Origin: Pseudomonas syringae KCTC 12500
GTDB taxonomy: Bacteria; Pseudomonadota; Gammaproteobacteria; Pseudomonadales; Pseudomonadaceae
DNA length: 64,000 bases
Assembly (NCBI RefSeq): GCF_000507185.2
Contig: NZ_AYTM02000002.1
Coordinates: 2,960,001-3,024,000, forward strand
Reading direction: 5' to 3'
How positions within the stretch are numbered: the first letter of the stretch is position 1; every line of letters starts with the position of its first letter. The notes under the pieces were generated by a model that was given only the letters and a program-made list of their open reading frames with translations, made no database searches and was not told where the DNA came from. Position numbers and translations under genes: made by a program. Positions 29,034-37,279 of this stretch are shown in pieces.

Positions 29034-31193
29034 ATGCCCACAAAGAGAAGCAGCATGGAACGCGTGCCAAACCAGCCAGATGATGGCTCTTCAGTTTTAC
29101 TTGTTGTAGACGATTACCCGGAAAATCTGGTGACGATGTGTGCTGTTCTGCAAAGAACGGACTGGCACATTGTGACTGCAAGTTCCGGAATAGAAGCATT
29201 GACCGTACTGCTCGAGCAGGAAGTCGACCTGGTTTTGCTGGATGTGCAGATGCCGGGCATGGACGGCTTCGAGGTCGCGCGACTGATGCGCGGCAGTCAG
29301 CGCACCCGTCTTACGCCGATTATCTTTCTCACCGCCAATGAGCAGACCCAGGATGCGGTGCAAAAGGGCTATGCGAATGGTGCGACGGACTATCTGTTCA
29401 AACCTTTCGACCCGAATGTGCTCAAGCCCAAGGTGCAGACCCTGCTCGAGCAGCAACGCAACCGCCGTGCGCTGCAACAGCTGTCGCTGGAGCTGGAGTC
29501 GGCCCGTGCGTTCAACGCATCGGTGCTGGCCAATGTCGCCGAAGGCATTCTGGTCGTTGACGAAGCGGGCACCATCAGCTTTGCCAATCCGGCTATCTGT
29601 CAGTTATTGAACACTTCAGTCGATCACCTACGCGGCACCCAGGTGCTGGACTACATCATCGAACCGAAGGTGGGGCACTGGCTGGACTCGGGTTTTTACC
29701 AGCACTATCGCAAGTCCGACACCTATCGCGTGCACGACGCCATTCTGCGTACGGCGCAAGGCACGCAACTGCCCGTAGCGTTGTCCTGCGCGGCGCTGCC
29801 TGCCGAACAGAAGGCAATGGTGCTGACGGTTCTCGATATGTCGGTGGTCCGTGATCTTTATCAGCAGCTTGAAAAGCAGGCTGTCACCGATGCATTGACT
29901 GGCCTGCTCAATCGCCGAGGGCTTTATCAGGCCGTTGAAAGCATGCTATTGCGCAACGAGCGTGCCGATAAATACCTGGTCGTGCTGTTCATGGATCTGG
30001 ATGGCTTCAAGCAAATCAACGACTCACTGGGCCATGAAGCGGGTGATCAGGTATTGCTCTGGGTCGCCGAGCAGTTCAAGGACAGCATGCGCCCCTATGA
30101 TGTGCTGGCACGCATCGGCGGCGATGAATTCACTGTCGTGATCGACGGGCTGGATTACCCCGAACAGGCGGCCAAGATCGCCGAAAAGCTCATTGAGCGG
30201 GTATCCGGAAGGCGCCAGGTCGACGGCGTCGAGATCACGCTGGGTGCCAGCGTCGGTATTGCAACCTTTCCGGACTGCGGCTCGAATCTGGACGGTCTTC
30301 TGCGCGCGGCAGATATCGCCATGTACGAAGCCAAGCGTGCCGGGCGGCAGCAATATCGATTCTATGATCAGAACATGAACGGGCGCGCCCGCTCGCGCCT
30401 GATGCTTGAGGAAAGCGTGCGTACGGCCATCGACGGTCGGGATTTTTCAGTGGTGTACCAGCCCCAGATTCACGTGGCGGATGGTCGCTTGCGTGGTTTC
30501 GAGGCCTTGCTGCGCTGGCAGCATCCTGCGGTCGGAGAGGTCCCGCCTGCGCTGTTCATTCCGCTGCTGGAAGAGACCAGGCTAATCAATCGGCTCGGCA
30601 GCTGGATCTTTGATCAGGGCGCCGAGCAGCGTCAGGCATGGAGCCACATCTTCGCGCCCGACATGGTGCTGAGTGTCTGCGTCAGTCCCACGCAATTCTG
30701 TCTGCCCAATCTGGCTTCGGAATTAAAACGCGCCATGGATCGCTTCGAGCTGAAACCTGGGCAAATAGAAGTGGAAATCACTGAAACCGCGTTGGTCAAC
30801 AACCTGACACACAGCCACAAACAGCTGAAGTTGCTGCATGAGGTCGGTGTGCGCATTGCGCTCGACGACTTTGGTACGGGCGAATGCTCGTTGTCGCACC
30901 TGCGCAATCTGCAACTCGACACCTTGAAGCTGGACAGGCGTTTTGTGGCCAACATCGTCGGGTCAAAGCGCGAGGCGGCGATGGCCAGCAGTATCATCGA
31001 CCTGAGCCGCAACCTCGACATGCTGGTCATTGCCGAAGGCGTCGAGACAGCCGAGCAGTATCAGTGGCTGGCCGACAACGGCTGTCAGGTCATACAGGGC
31101 TTTCTGATCGCTCATCCGATGGTGCCGGAGGACGCGTTGCGCTTTCCCGGGCACTTTGACGTGGCGGGCTTGAGGCAGAGCGGATTGTTGTAG
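29034..31193 (+). CDS. Response regulator with REC-PAS-GGDEF-EAL architecture (c-di-GMP turnover)
   Basis: 719 residues. A receiver domain lies at about 20-140 (phosphoacceptor D70 in LVLLDVQMPG, K in FKPFDP), a PAS domain at about 155-275, GGDEF at about 285-445 with intact RIGGDEF (G362-F366), and EAL at about 465-705. It should make and/or degrade cyclic-di-GMP under control of phosphorylation. In the EAL domain the E490 of FEALLR, EITET, DDFGTG, LKLDRRF and IAEGVE are kept. However, the Asn metal ligand normally in VNxS is Cys549 (LSVCVSPTQF), and loop 6 reads DFGTGECSL instead of DFGTGYSSL. Diguanylate cyclase activity is likely; phosphodiesterase activity is doubtful. An ATG at 29055 with GAG upstream is an alternative start. 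No sensor kinase gene is adjacent. Confidence 0.93.
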   Translation: MPTKRSSMERVPNQPDDGSSVLLVVDDYPENLVTMCAVLQRTDWHIVTASSGIEALTVLLEQEVDLVLLDVQMPGMDGFEVARLMRGSQRTRLTPIIFLTANEQTQDAVQKGYANGATDYLFKPFDPNVLKPKVQTLLEQQRNRRALQQLSLELESARAFNASVLANVAEGILVVDEAGTISFANPAICQLLNTSVDHLRGTQVLDYIIEPKVGHWLDSGFYQHYRKSDTYRVHDAILRTAQGTQLPVALSCAALPAEQKAMVLTVLDMSVVRDLYQQLEKQAVTDALTGLLNRRGLYQAVESMLLRNERADKYLVVLFMDLDGFKQINDSLGHEAGDQVLLWVAEQFKDSMRPYDVLARIGGDEFTVVIDGLDYPEQAAKIAEKLIERVSGRRQVDGVEITLGASVGIATFPDCGSNLDGLLRAADIAMYEAKRAGRQQYRFYDQNMNGRARSRLMLEESVRTAIDGRDFSVVYQPQIHVADGRLRGFEALLRWQHPAVGEVPPALFIPLLEETRLINRLGSWIFDQGAEQRQAWSHIFAPDMVLSVCVSPTQFCLPNLASELKRAMDRFELKPGQIEVEITETALVNNLTHSHKQLKLLHEVGVRIALDDFGTGECSLSHLRNLQLDTLKLDRRFVANIVGSKREAAMASSIIDLSRNLDMLVIAEGVETAEQYQWLADNGCQVIQGFLIAHPMVPEDALRFPGHFDVAGLRQSGLL

Positions 31194-31225
31194 AATGGCG
31201 TTTTTCGATCTCACGCAAAGGCCCT

Positions 31226-31750
31226 ATGACTGCATCCAGCCATGCTCCGCTCAAATACCTGCAGGCCTATCCGCAGGCCCTGCAGGATCAAGTGCAGCAG
31301 CTGATTGCCGAGGATCGCCTGGCAGATTATCTACAGCAGCGCTACCCCGCGCGGCATCAGGTCCAGAGCGACAAGGCCCTTTACGCCTATGCGCTGGCGC
31401 TCAAGCAGGATCACCTGCGCAACGCGCCAGCCATCAAGAAGGTGCTTTTCGACAATCGCCTGGACCTGACCCATCGCGCGCTGGGCCTGCATACCAAGAT
31501 ATCCAGAGTGCAGGGCGGCAAGCTCAAGGCCAGTAACGAAATTCGTGTGGCCGCGCTGTTCAAAGAAGCACCGCCGGAATTTCTGAAAATGATCGTTGTG
31601 CACGAGCTTGCACATTTTCGTGAGTCGGATCACAACAAGGCGTTCTACCAGTTGTGCGAGTACATGTTGCCCGGTTATCACCAACTGGAGTTCGATTTGC
31701 GCGTGTACCTGACGTACCGTGATCTGCAGGCCGCACGAGCGCCATGCTGA
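31226..31750 (+). CDS. YgjP-like (DUF45) zinc metallopeptidase-fold protein
   Basis: 174 residues. The zinc signature VVHELAHFRESDHNKAFY starts near residue 124 (HExxH plus a downstream His), followed by the typical CEYMLPGYHQLE. It matches the short YgjP/WLM-type group rather than secreted proteases, and there is no signal peptide. Substrate is unknown. The ATG has AAGG five bases upstream, and the gene begins 32 bp after the GGDEF-EAL stop. The following HTH gene starts 26 bp after its stop, so the two are probably co-transcribed. Confidence 0.85.
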   Translation: MTASSHAPLKYLQAYPQALQDQVQQLIAEDRLADYLQQRYPARHQVQSDKALYAYALALKQDHLRNAPAIKKVLFDNRLDLTHRALGLHTKISRVQGGKLKASNEIRVAALFKEAPPEFLKMIVVHELAHFRESDHNKAFYQLCEYMLPGYHQLEFDLRVYLTYRDLQAARAPC

Positions 31751-31776
31751 GCCAGGCACTGAAAAAGGATTCGAAG

Positions 31777-32073
31777 ATGCAGGTCAGCAAGACCAAAAGC
31801 AGTTTCTATCGCCGCCTGTACGTGGCTTACCTGATCGATTCTCAGATCGCCAGCAGCGTTCCGGAGCTGATGGCGGCAACCGGCATGCCGCGTCGTACCG
31901 CGCAGGACACCATCAGTGCGCTCGCCGATCTGGATATTGTGTGTGACTTCGAACAGCTCGAAGGCGGCCGCAATCACGCCGGCAGCTACCGGATCCGTGA
32001 CTGGGGCGCCGTTGACAAGGGCTGGATTGCCGACAATCTGCCACGCATCAAGGCCGTGCTGGAGTATCCCTGA
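31777..32073 (+). CDS. Small winged-helix DNA-binding protein
   Basis: 98 residues. Residues about 10-75 read as a winged helix-turn-helix: YRRLYVAYLIDSQIASSVPE, LMAATGMPRRTAQDTISALAD as the recognition region, then a wing ending GRNHAGSYRI. The frame opens at 31744, overlapping the metallopeptidase gene, but the ATG at 31777 has AAGGA 7 bases upstream and is preferred. It ends 7 bp before the convergent acetyltransferase gene. Its regulon is unknown. Confidence 0.8.
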   Translation: MQVSKTKSSFYRRLYVAYLIDSQIASSVPELMAATGMPRRTAQDTISALADLDIVCDFEQLEGGRNHAGSYRIRDWGAVDKGWIADNLPRIKAVLEYP

Positions 32074-32080
32074 GCGGTTT

Positions 32081-32539
32081 TCAGTCCAGATCGCGACGCA
32101 TGCCGATATGCGGAATGTCGTCTTCCAGGTAGACCTCGCCCACCGGATTGAAGCCGTAGCGGCTGTAATAGCCTTGCAGATGCGCCTGGGCCGATAGATA
32201 GATGGGCTGGTCGGGCCATTTGCGTTCGGCGTTTTCCAGGGCCTGCTCCATCAGCTCATGGCCGATGCCCCTGCTGCGAATCGAAGGCGCTGTCACCACC
32301 CGGCCGATGGTCACGTCGCCGCCTTGCTGGATGGGGTCGAGCAAACGCAGGTAGGCGACCAGCTTGTCTTCCTGCCAGGCCATCAGATGGCAGGTATCGC
32401 CCGTCAGGTCCTGTCCGTCGACGTCCAGATACACGCATTGCTGCTCGACCACAAACACTTCGGCACGCAGTTGCAGCACGGCATAGAGTTGCTCGATGCT
32501 TAGCTCGGTGTGATGTTTGCAGATCCATTTGATAGACAT
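32081..32539 (-). CDS. GNAT N-acetyltransferase, ElaA family
   Basis: 152 residues, the full length of ElaA proteins. Typical segments are LQLRAEVFVVEQQCVYLDVDG near residue 22, LMAWQEDKLVAYLRLL, and IGRVVTAPSIRSRGIGHELM near 78, the last being the acetyl-CoA pyrophosphate-binding loop (R-x-x-G-I-G). The C-terminus YYSRYGFNPVGEVYLEDDIPHIGM is diagnostic. The acceptor is unknown. The 228-bp gap up to 32768 has no further gene. Confidence 0.9.
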   Translation of the reverse strand: MSIKWICKHHTELSIEQLYAVLQLRAEVFVVEQQCVYLDVDGQDLTGDTCHLMAWQEDKLVAYLRLLDPIQQGGDVTIGRVVTAPSIRSRGIGHELMEQALENAERKWPDQPIYLSAQAHLQGYYSRYGFNPVGEVYLEDDIPHIGMRRDLD

Positions 32540-32767
32540 GTCGCAGACTCGCAGGGAAACCAGAAGCGAAGTCTAAACGTATCCGGCGACATTCCCAATA
32601 AACGCCGTCAACGTTCTGAAGGGGGCGCCGGTTGATCATGTTGCTTGCCCGGCTTGTCTACTGCCTGCTTGAGGTCTTCAATTAAAAACGGCAGGCGCCT
32701 TAACGCGCGAGCGTTTCCCTGCCGATAGGATTAAATTGGGTATGCCGCCCCTTTCAGGAACCTGAGC

Positions 32768-33508
32768 ATGTCGCAGTCGCTTCGAGCGGTGGGGTTGCTG
32801 GTCGTTCTGCTGATGGCTCAGGCCAACGCAGCTGAAAAGCTGCGTCTTGTCGCCGACCCCTGGCCTCCCTTTACCGACGCGCTGCTGCTCAACGGCGGGC
32901 TGGCGACCGATATCGTCAATACGGCGCTGCGCCGTGCTGGATACATCACGCTGTACGAGCAAGTGCCATGGGCGCGAGCGATGTTGGGCTTGAGTGAAGG
33001 GCGTCACGATGTGCTGATCAATGCCTGGTTCAGCGAGGAGCGTACGAAAGTTGGCCAGTTTTCTGCGCAATACCTGCTCAATCGGGTGCGCTTCATCAAG
33101 CGCAAGGAATCGCCGATTGGTGCCCTGACCCATGAGCAATTGCACAAGTACGTCATCGCTGTGGTGCGCGGCTACGCTTATACCCCTGCTTTTGACAGCG
33201 ACACCCAGTTGCAGAAAGTCCCTGTGCAAAACTTCTCCACCGCCATACGCATGCTTGCTGCCGAGCGTGTCGACCTGACCCTGGAAGACGAATACGTCGC
33301 CCGTTACAACCTGGCGATGGAACCGGACGAGGTTCGTGACCGGGTTGAGTTTCTACCGGGCTCGCTGAGCGAGAACAGCCTGCATATTCTGGTCAGCCTG
33401 AAAAATCCCCACCACGACAAGATCGTCGCCGACTTCGATCGCGAAATTACCGCCATGAAAGCGGATGGCACCTATGATGAACTGCTCAGACTGCATGGGT
33501 TGCAGTAG
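32768..33508 (+). CDS. Periplasmic solute-binding protein (SBP_bac_3-type)
   Basis: 246 residues with a signal peptide (SQSLRAVGLLVVLLMAQANA, cleavage near residue 21) and a class-3 binding fold: LRLVADPWPPFTDALL, LATDIVNTALRRAGY, VPWARAMLGLSEGRHDVL and VDLTLEDEYVARY. It resembles polar amino-acid binding proteins, but no permease or ATPase genes are nearby, so it may be an orphan sensor-like binder. The ATG has AGGA 8 bases upstream. Its last 23 bases overlap the 3' end of the convergent yccS gene. Confidence 0.85.
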   Translation: MSQSLRAVGLLVVLLMAQANAAEKLRLVADPWPPFTDALLLNGGLATDIVNTALRRAGYITLYEQVPWARAMLGLSEGRHDVLINAWFSEERTKVGQFSAQYLLNRVRFIKRKESPIGALTHEQLHKYVIAVVRGYAYTPAFDSDTQLQKVPVQNFSTAIRMLAAERVDLTLEDEYVARYNLAMEPDEVRDRVEFLPGSLSENSLHILVSLKNPHHDKIVADFDREITAMKADGTYDELLRLHGLQ

Positions 33509-35684
33509 CCTCCGGAGCTTTGATCAAGTGCGCGGCGAGGGTGCGCAGCGGGGCCAGCTGGCGGCAGATCAGCGCCAGTTGGGCTTGCACCAGTCGCTGA
33601 CTTTCGTCCATGTCTTCGGGCAGTTGCTCCAGTTGCGCGGCTAACCCTTCCTCGACATCGCTCTGCACCGCAACCGGCTTTTTCTCGGCCAGCCCTGCAG
33701 CGATCTCGTCGATGCTGGCGGCCAGCGTGGCGCCGACGTTATCGATCAGGTGTTCGCGCACATCACTCGGCAATTGCGTATCACGATGCGCGCCGAGGCC
33801 TGAAAGGTAGCTGAGCAGCGTGTGCGACAGCACCAGAAAGCGAAAGCCCACGTCGGCCTCTTTGCGGAAGTGACCGGGCTCCATGAGCATGTTGGCCAGC
33901 GTGGTCGACAGCGCGGCATCGGCGTTGTGGGCATTGCGCCGCGCCAGTCGGTAGGCCAGATCGTCACTCTTGCCCTTGGCGTACTGTTGCATGATCTGCC
34001 GCAGGTAGATGCTGTTGCAGGTCAGGGTGTTGGCCAGCACCTTGTTCAGGCGCCGCCCCTGCCAGTCCGGCAGAAACAGGAACACTGCCAGGCCAGCAAT
34101 AAGGCTGCCCAGCAACGTATCGAACAGCCGCGGCAGGAACAGGCCGTAACCGTCGCCGACCTGGTTGAAGCAGAACAGCACCATCACCGTGATGGCGGCA
34201 GTCGACAGGGTGTAGCGCGTGGTCCGATTGACGAAGAACACCACCCCGGCCAGCACGGCGCACATCGATTGCAGAATCGGGCTGGTGACCAGATCGAACA
34301 GCACCCAGCCGACCGTCAGGCCAATCGCGGTGCCGATGATCCGCTGGCCGAGCTTGAGCCGGGTAGCGCCGTAGCTGGGCTGGCAGACGAACACCGTGGT
34401 CAGGATGATCCAGTAGCCCTGTGACGGGTGAATCAGGTGCACCATCGCGTAACCGATGGTCAATGCCAGCGGCAGGCGTAGCGCGTGACGAAACAGCAGC
34501 GAAGTCGGGGTCATCTGCAGGCGCAGGCGTGTCCAGACATCCTTGAGGTTGCGCGGCGAGCGGTCCAGCAGGCTGCTGTCGGTGGCATCGGCCACGGCGT
34601 CCGGGTTGCTGGCGTCGCTGATCAGACGATCCAGAGTGCCAAGGTTGGCGGCCAGCGCGCGCAGCGAACGCAGCAGGCCGCGCCACGCAGGGTTGCTCTG
34701 GATGCGCAGGTGCTCAAGCGACGCGTGCAGGTCTTCCATAGCTTCGGCGAAGCTTGGGTCATACACGAACGGCTGCCGCAGCTGGATGGATTCCGACAGC
34801 GCCTGGCAGGCAACGCCCTGTTGACGCAGCAGGCGCTGGCAGCGGAACAGCACGTCGCTGTGGAAAAACGCATCGGCCAGTGAGTTGTAGGGGTAATGCG
34901 ACGAGCTGGCGCGCTCGTGGATGTCCTGGGCGATGAAGTACAGCTTCAGGTAGCGGCTGACTTTGGAGCCGGGGCGGCCGCTGCCGACGCGGTGCAGGAT
35001 GATTTCCTTGGTGGAGTTCAGCGCGGCGACCACTTTGCCGTTCTGCTGCGCCAGTTCCAGGCGACGGGCCTCCACGTTGAGTGTGCGAATCGGTTCAAAC
35101 AGGGTCGACTTGAGTTTCAGGTACTGGCCCAGCTCGCGAAACAGTCGCGCCAGCGCCTGTTGCACCGGCTGGTTGGAAAACAGCATCTGCCACAGCACCG
35201 ACAGCAGGCCGTACCAGGCTGCGCCCGCCACCAGCAGCATCGGTTCATGCCAGAAGTCCAGCACTTCACCGCCACGCTGATCGACGCCGATCATGGTGTA
35301 GACCGAAAGGATCAACGTGCCGTAGGCAATCGCGCCATAGCGTTCACCCAGCGCGCCCAGCATGGTCAGGCAGAAGCTGGCCAGCGCCAGTGAACAGACA
35401 AACAGGATGGGGTAGGGGAAGAGCAATTCGACGGCAAGGGCGGCGATGCTGAAACACACCAGTGTCACGGCCAGTGCGTTGAGTCGGCCCTGCCAGCTGT
35501 CGTCGGTCTCGGCCAGGGCGCAGGCGATAATCCCCAGAAACAGCGGGATCAGTAACGCCATTTCGTTTTGATACCAGCACAGCGCCATGCTGCCGGTCAG
35601 TGCGATAAAGACTCGAACGCTATAGCTGAATTTATCCAGCGCCCACAATCGACGGAATGTATGACGGAGAGATTTCGATGCCAT
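33486..35684 (-). CDS. yccS: YccS/FUSC-family inner-membrane protein
   Basis: 732 residues, the size of the YccS family. It has two halves, each with a bundle of about six membrane helices followed by a cytoplasmic helical region: about 20-165 (SMALCWYQNEMALLIPLFLGI, ILFVCSLALASFCLTMLG) and about 400-530 (LALTIGYAMVHLIHPSQGYW, LTTVFVCQPSYGATRLKLGQR). The second holds the FUSC signature QPSYGATR. Related proteins are aromatic-acid or efflux carriers (AaeB), but the substrate of YccS is not established. The start has a weak Shine-Dalgarno. It overlaps the convergent binding protein gene by 23 bp. Confidence 0.92.
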   Translation of the reverse strand: MASKSLRHTFRRLWALDKFSYSVRVFIALTGSMALCWYQNEMALLIPLFLGIIACALAETDDSWQGRLNALAVTLVCFSIAALAVELLFPYPILFVCSLALASFCLTMLGALGERYGAIAYGTLILSVYTMIGVDQRGGEVLDFWHEPMLLVAGAAWYGLLSVLWQMLFSNQPVQQALARLFRELGQYLKLKSTLFEPIRTLNVEARRLELAQQNGKVVAALNSTKEIILHRVGSGRPGSKVSRYLKLYFIAQDIHERASSSHYPYNSLADAFFHSDVLFRCQRLLRQQGVACQALSESIQLRQPFVYDPSFAEAMEDLHASLEHLRIQSNPAWRGLLRSLRALAANLGTLDRLISDASNPDAVADATDSSLLDRSPRNLKDVWTRLRLQMTPTSLLFRHALRLPLALTIGYAMVHLIHPSQGYWIILTTVFVCQPSYGATRLKLGQRIIGTAIGLTVGWVLFDLVTSPILQSMCAVLAGVVFFVNRTTRYTLSTAAITVMVLFCFNQVGDGYGLFLPRLFDTLLGSLIAGLAVFLFLPDWQGRRLNKVLANTLTCNSIYLRQIMQQYAKGKSDDLAYRLARRNAHNADAALSTTLANMLMEPGHFRKEADVGFRFLVLSHTLLSYLSGLGAHRDTQLPSDVREHLIDNVGATLAASIDEIAAGLAEKKPVAVQSDVEEGLAAQLEQLPEDMDESQRLVQAQLALICRQLAPLRTLAAHLIKAPEATATHAV

Positions 35685-35733
35685 GGGTTAGCTTGACGGC
35701 CCTGTTCGCAATTGATCGATCGTGCAGGAGGAT

Positions 35734-35762
35734 ATGTACAGACCAAATGACTGGCTGTACAT
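35734..35762. promoter_or_regulatory. Inverted repeat upstream of yccS
   Basis: ATGTACAG (35734-35741) and CTGTACAT (35755-35762) are perfect 8-bp arms with a 13-base spacer, 50 bp before the yccS start and 60 bp after the upstream flavoprotein stop. It has no T-run, so an operator or a Rho-type terminator are both possible. Confidence 0.4.
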
Positions 35763-35821
35763 CCGCCTCGCAAAATTTATACCGGTTTGTAGTGTGGTGA
35801 TGTTGCGTATCAGCGACTGCG

Positions 35822-37000
35822 TCACACGTAATGTGCGGCAGCATAGGCTGACGCCCACGCCCACTGAAAGTTGAAGCCGCCCAGATGACCGCTCACGTCC
35901 AGCACTTCGCCCACGAAATAAAGGCCGGGGGATTTCAGCGATTCCATGGTCTTGGACGACACTTCACGGGTGTCGATACCGCCCAGCGTCACTTCGGCCG
36001 TGCGATAACCCTCGGTGCCCGCCGGGACCACCTGCCAGCTCACCAGCTTTTCGGCGATCTCGGCCAGTTCGGCGTGGGTGTACTGCTTCATCGGTTTGGA
36101 AACGAACCAGTGTTCGGCGATCAGGTTGGCCATCTTCTTGGTGAAAATCTCGCCCAGCAAGGTTTTCAGTTCACTGTTGGGGCGCTCGGCCTGCTGCTGG
36201 TTGAGCCAGGCGGGCACGTCATGATCGGGCAGCAGGTTGATCTCCACGGTGTCACCGGGCTGCCAGAACGAGGAGATCTGCAGGATCGCCGGGCCACTGA
36301 GGCCGCGGTGGGTGAACAGGATGTTTTCGCGGAAGCTGGTGTCGTTGCAGCTCACCAGACAATCCACCGAGGTGCCTGACAGCTCGGTGCACAGCTCCTT
36401 GAGCTGATCGGTGATGGTGAACGGCACCAGCCCGGCGCGGGTCGGCAGCAGCGTGTGGCCGAACTGCTTGCCGACCTGATAGCCAAAGCCGGTGGCGCCC
36501 AGCGTCGGAATAGACAGCCCGCCCGTGGCAATCACCAGCGACTGGCAGTTCAGGGTGCCCAGCGTGGTCTGCAGGCTGTAGCCGGCGTCGGTCTTTTCGA
36601 TCTGCTGCACGGAGGTGTCCATGTGCAGGCTGACACCAGCCTGGCGGCACTCTTCCAGAAGCATTTCCAGAATGTCGCTGGACTTGTTGTCGCAAAACAG
36701 TTGGCCGAGCTTTTTCTCGTGATAAGGCACGCCATGTTTGGCGACCATCGCGATGAAATCCCATTGGGTGTAGCGGGCCAGGGCCGATTTGCAGAAATGC
36801 GGGTTCTGCGACAGGAAGTTGGCCGGCTCGGTGTACATATTGGTGAAGTTGCACCGCCCGCCACCGGACATCAGGATCTTCTTGCCGGGTTTGTTGGCGT
36901 GGTCGATCAACATCACCTTGCGCCCGCGAGCGGCAGCGGTGAACGCACACATCAGACCGGCAGCGCCGGCGCCAATGATTACAACGTCAGTAACGGGCAC
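35822..37000 (-). CDS. NAD(P)/FAD-dependent oxidoreductase, HI0933/BaiN (YhiN) family
   Basis: 392 residues. The N-terminus has the FAD dinucleotide-binding motif VVIIGAGAAGLMCAFTAAARG, followed by the family motif KKILMSGGGRCNFTN near residue 40. Also present are LVIATGGLSIPTLGATGFGY near 155, ILFTHRGLSGPAILQIS near 230 and the C-terminal LYFVGEVLDVSGHLGGFNFQWAW. Physiological substrate is unknown; some homologues reduce flavin-linked steroid or quinone substrates. The start is GTG at 37000 with GAGGA 8 bases upstream. Confidence 0.92.
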   Translation of the reverse strand: MPVTDVVIIGAGAAGLMCAFTAAARGRKVMLIDHANKPGKKILMSGGGRCNFTNMYTEPANFLSQNPHFCKSALARYTQWDFIAMVAKHGVPYHEKKLGQLFCDNKSSDILEMLLEECRQAGVSLHMDTSVQQIEKTDAGYSLQTTLGTLNCQSLVIATGGLSIPTLGATGFGYQVGKQFGHTLLPTRAGLVPFTITDQLKELCTELSGTSVDCLVSCNDTSFRENILFTHRGLSGPAILQISSFWQPGDTVEINLLPDHDVPAWLNQQQAERPNSELKTLLGEIFTKKMANLIAEHWFVSKPMKQYTHAELAEIAEKLVSWQVVPAGTEGYRTAEVTLGGIDTREVSSKTMESLKSPGLYFVGEVLDVSGHLGGFNFQWAWASAYAAAHYV

Positions 37001-37087
37001 AGCGTGGTTCCTCGATCTTCAGGTCACGATCGTTCCCATGCTCCGCACCAAGCTATGCACAAGCCTTTTTTTTTCTGGCCGAAGGCC

Positions 37088-37180
37088 GTGGGAGCGAACG
37101 TGTTCGCGAAAGGGCCGGTATATTCTCCGAAGATTTATCGTCTGAACTACCGTCTTCGCGAACAAGTTCGCTCCTACGCC
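37088..37180. repeat. REP pair (BIME-like) of the Pseudomonas GTGGGAGCGAAC type
   Basis: GTGGGAGCGAACGTGTTCGC at 37088-37107 is met in inverse orientation by GCGAACAAGTTCGCTCCTAC near 37158-37177, forming a long imperfect inverted pair. It lies in the 279-bp gap between dbpA and the flavoprotein gene, alongside a T8 run near 37067. Such elements are common, non-coding, and often bind gyrase or stop transcription. Confidence 0.8.
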
Positions 37181-37279
37181 CTGCGGGCAGAAGCCTGAAA
37201 ACCGCGTTTTCAGGACCTTCGGGGCCTGTATATGACGCTCGGCGCGGCGTGTAGGGACTATCAGGGTCAACGATAAACT

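Noticed and set aside
37019..37270. Short open frames across the REP region upstream of dbpA's 3' end
   Set aside because: They consist of REP sequence read as codons and have no coding support.
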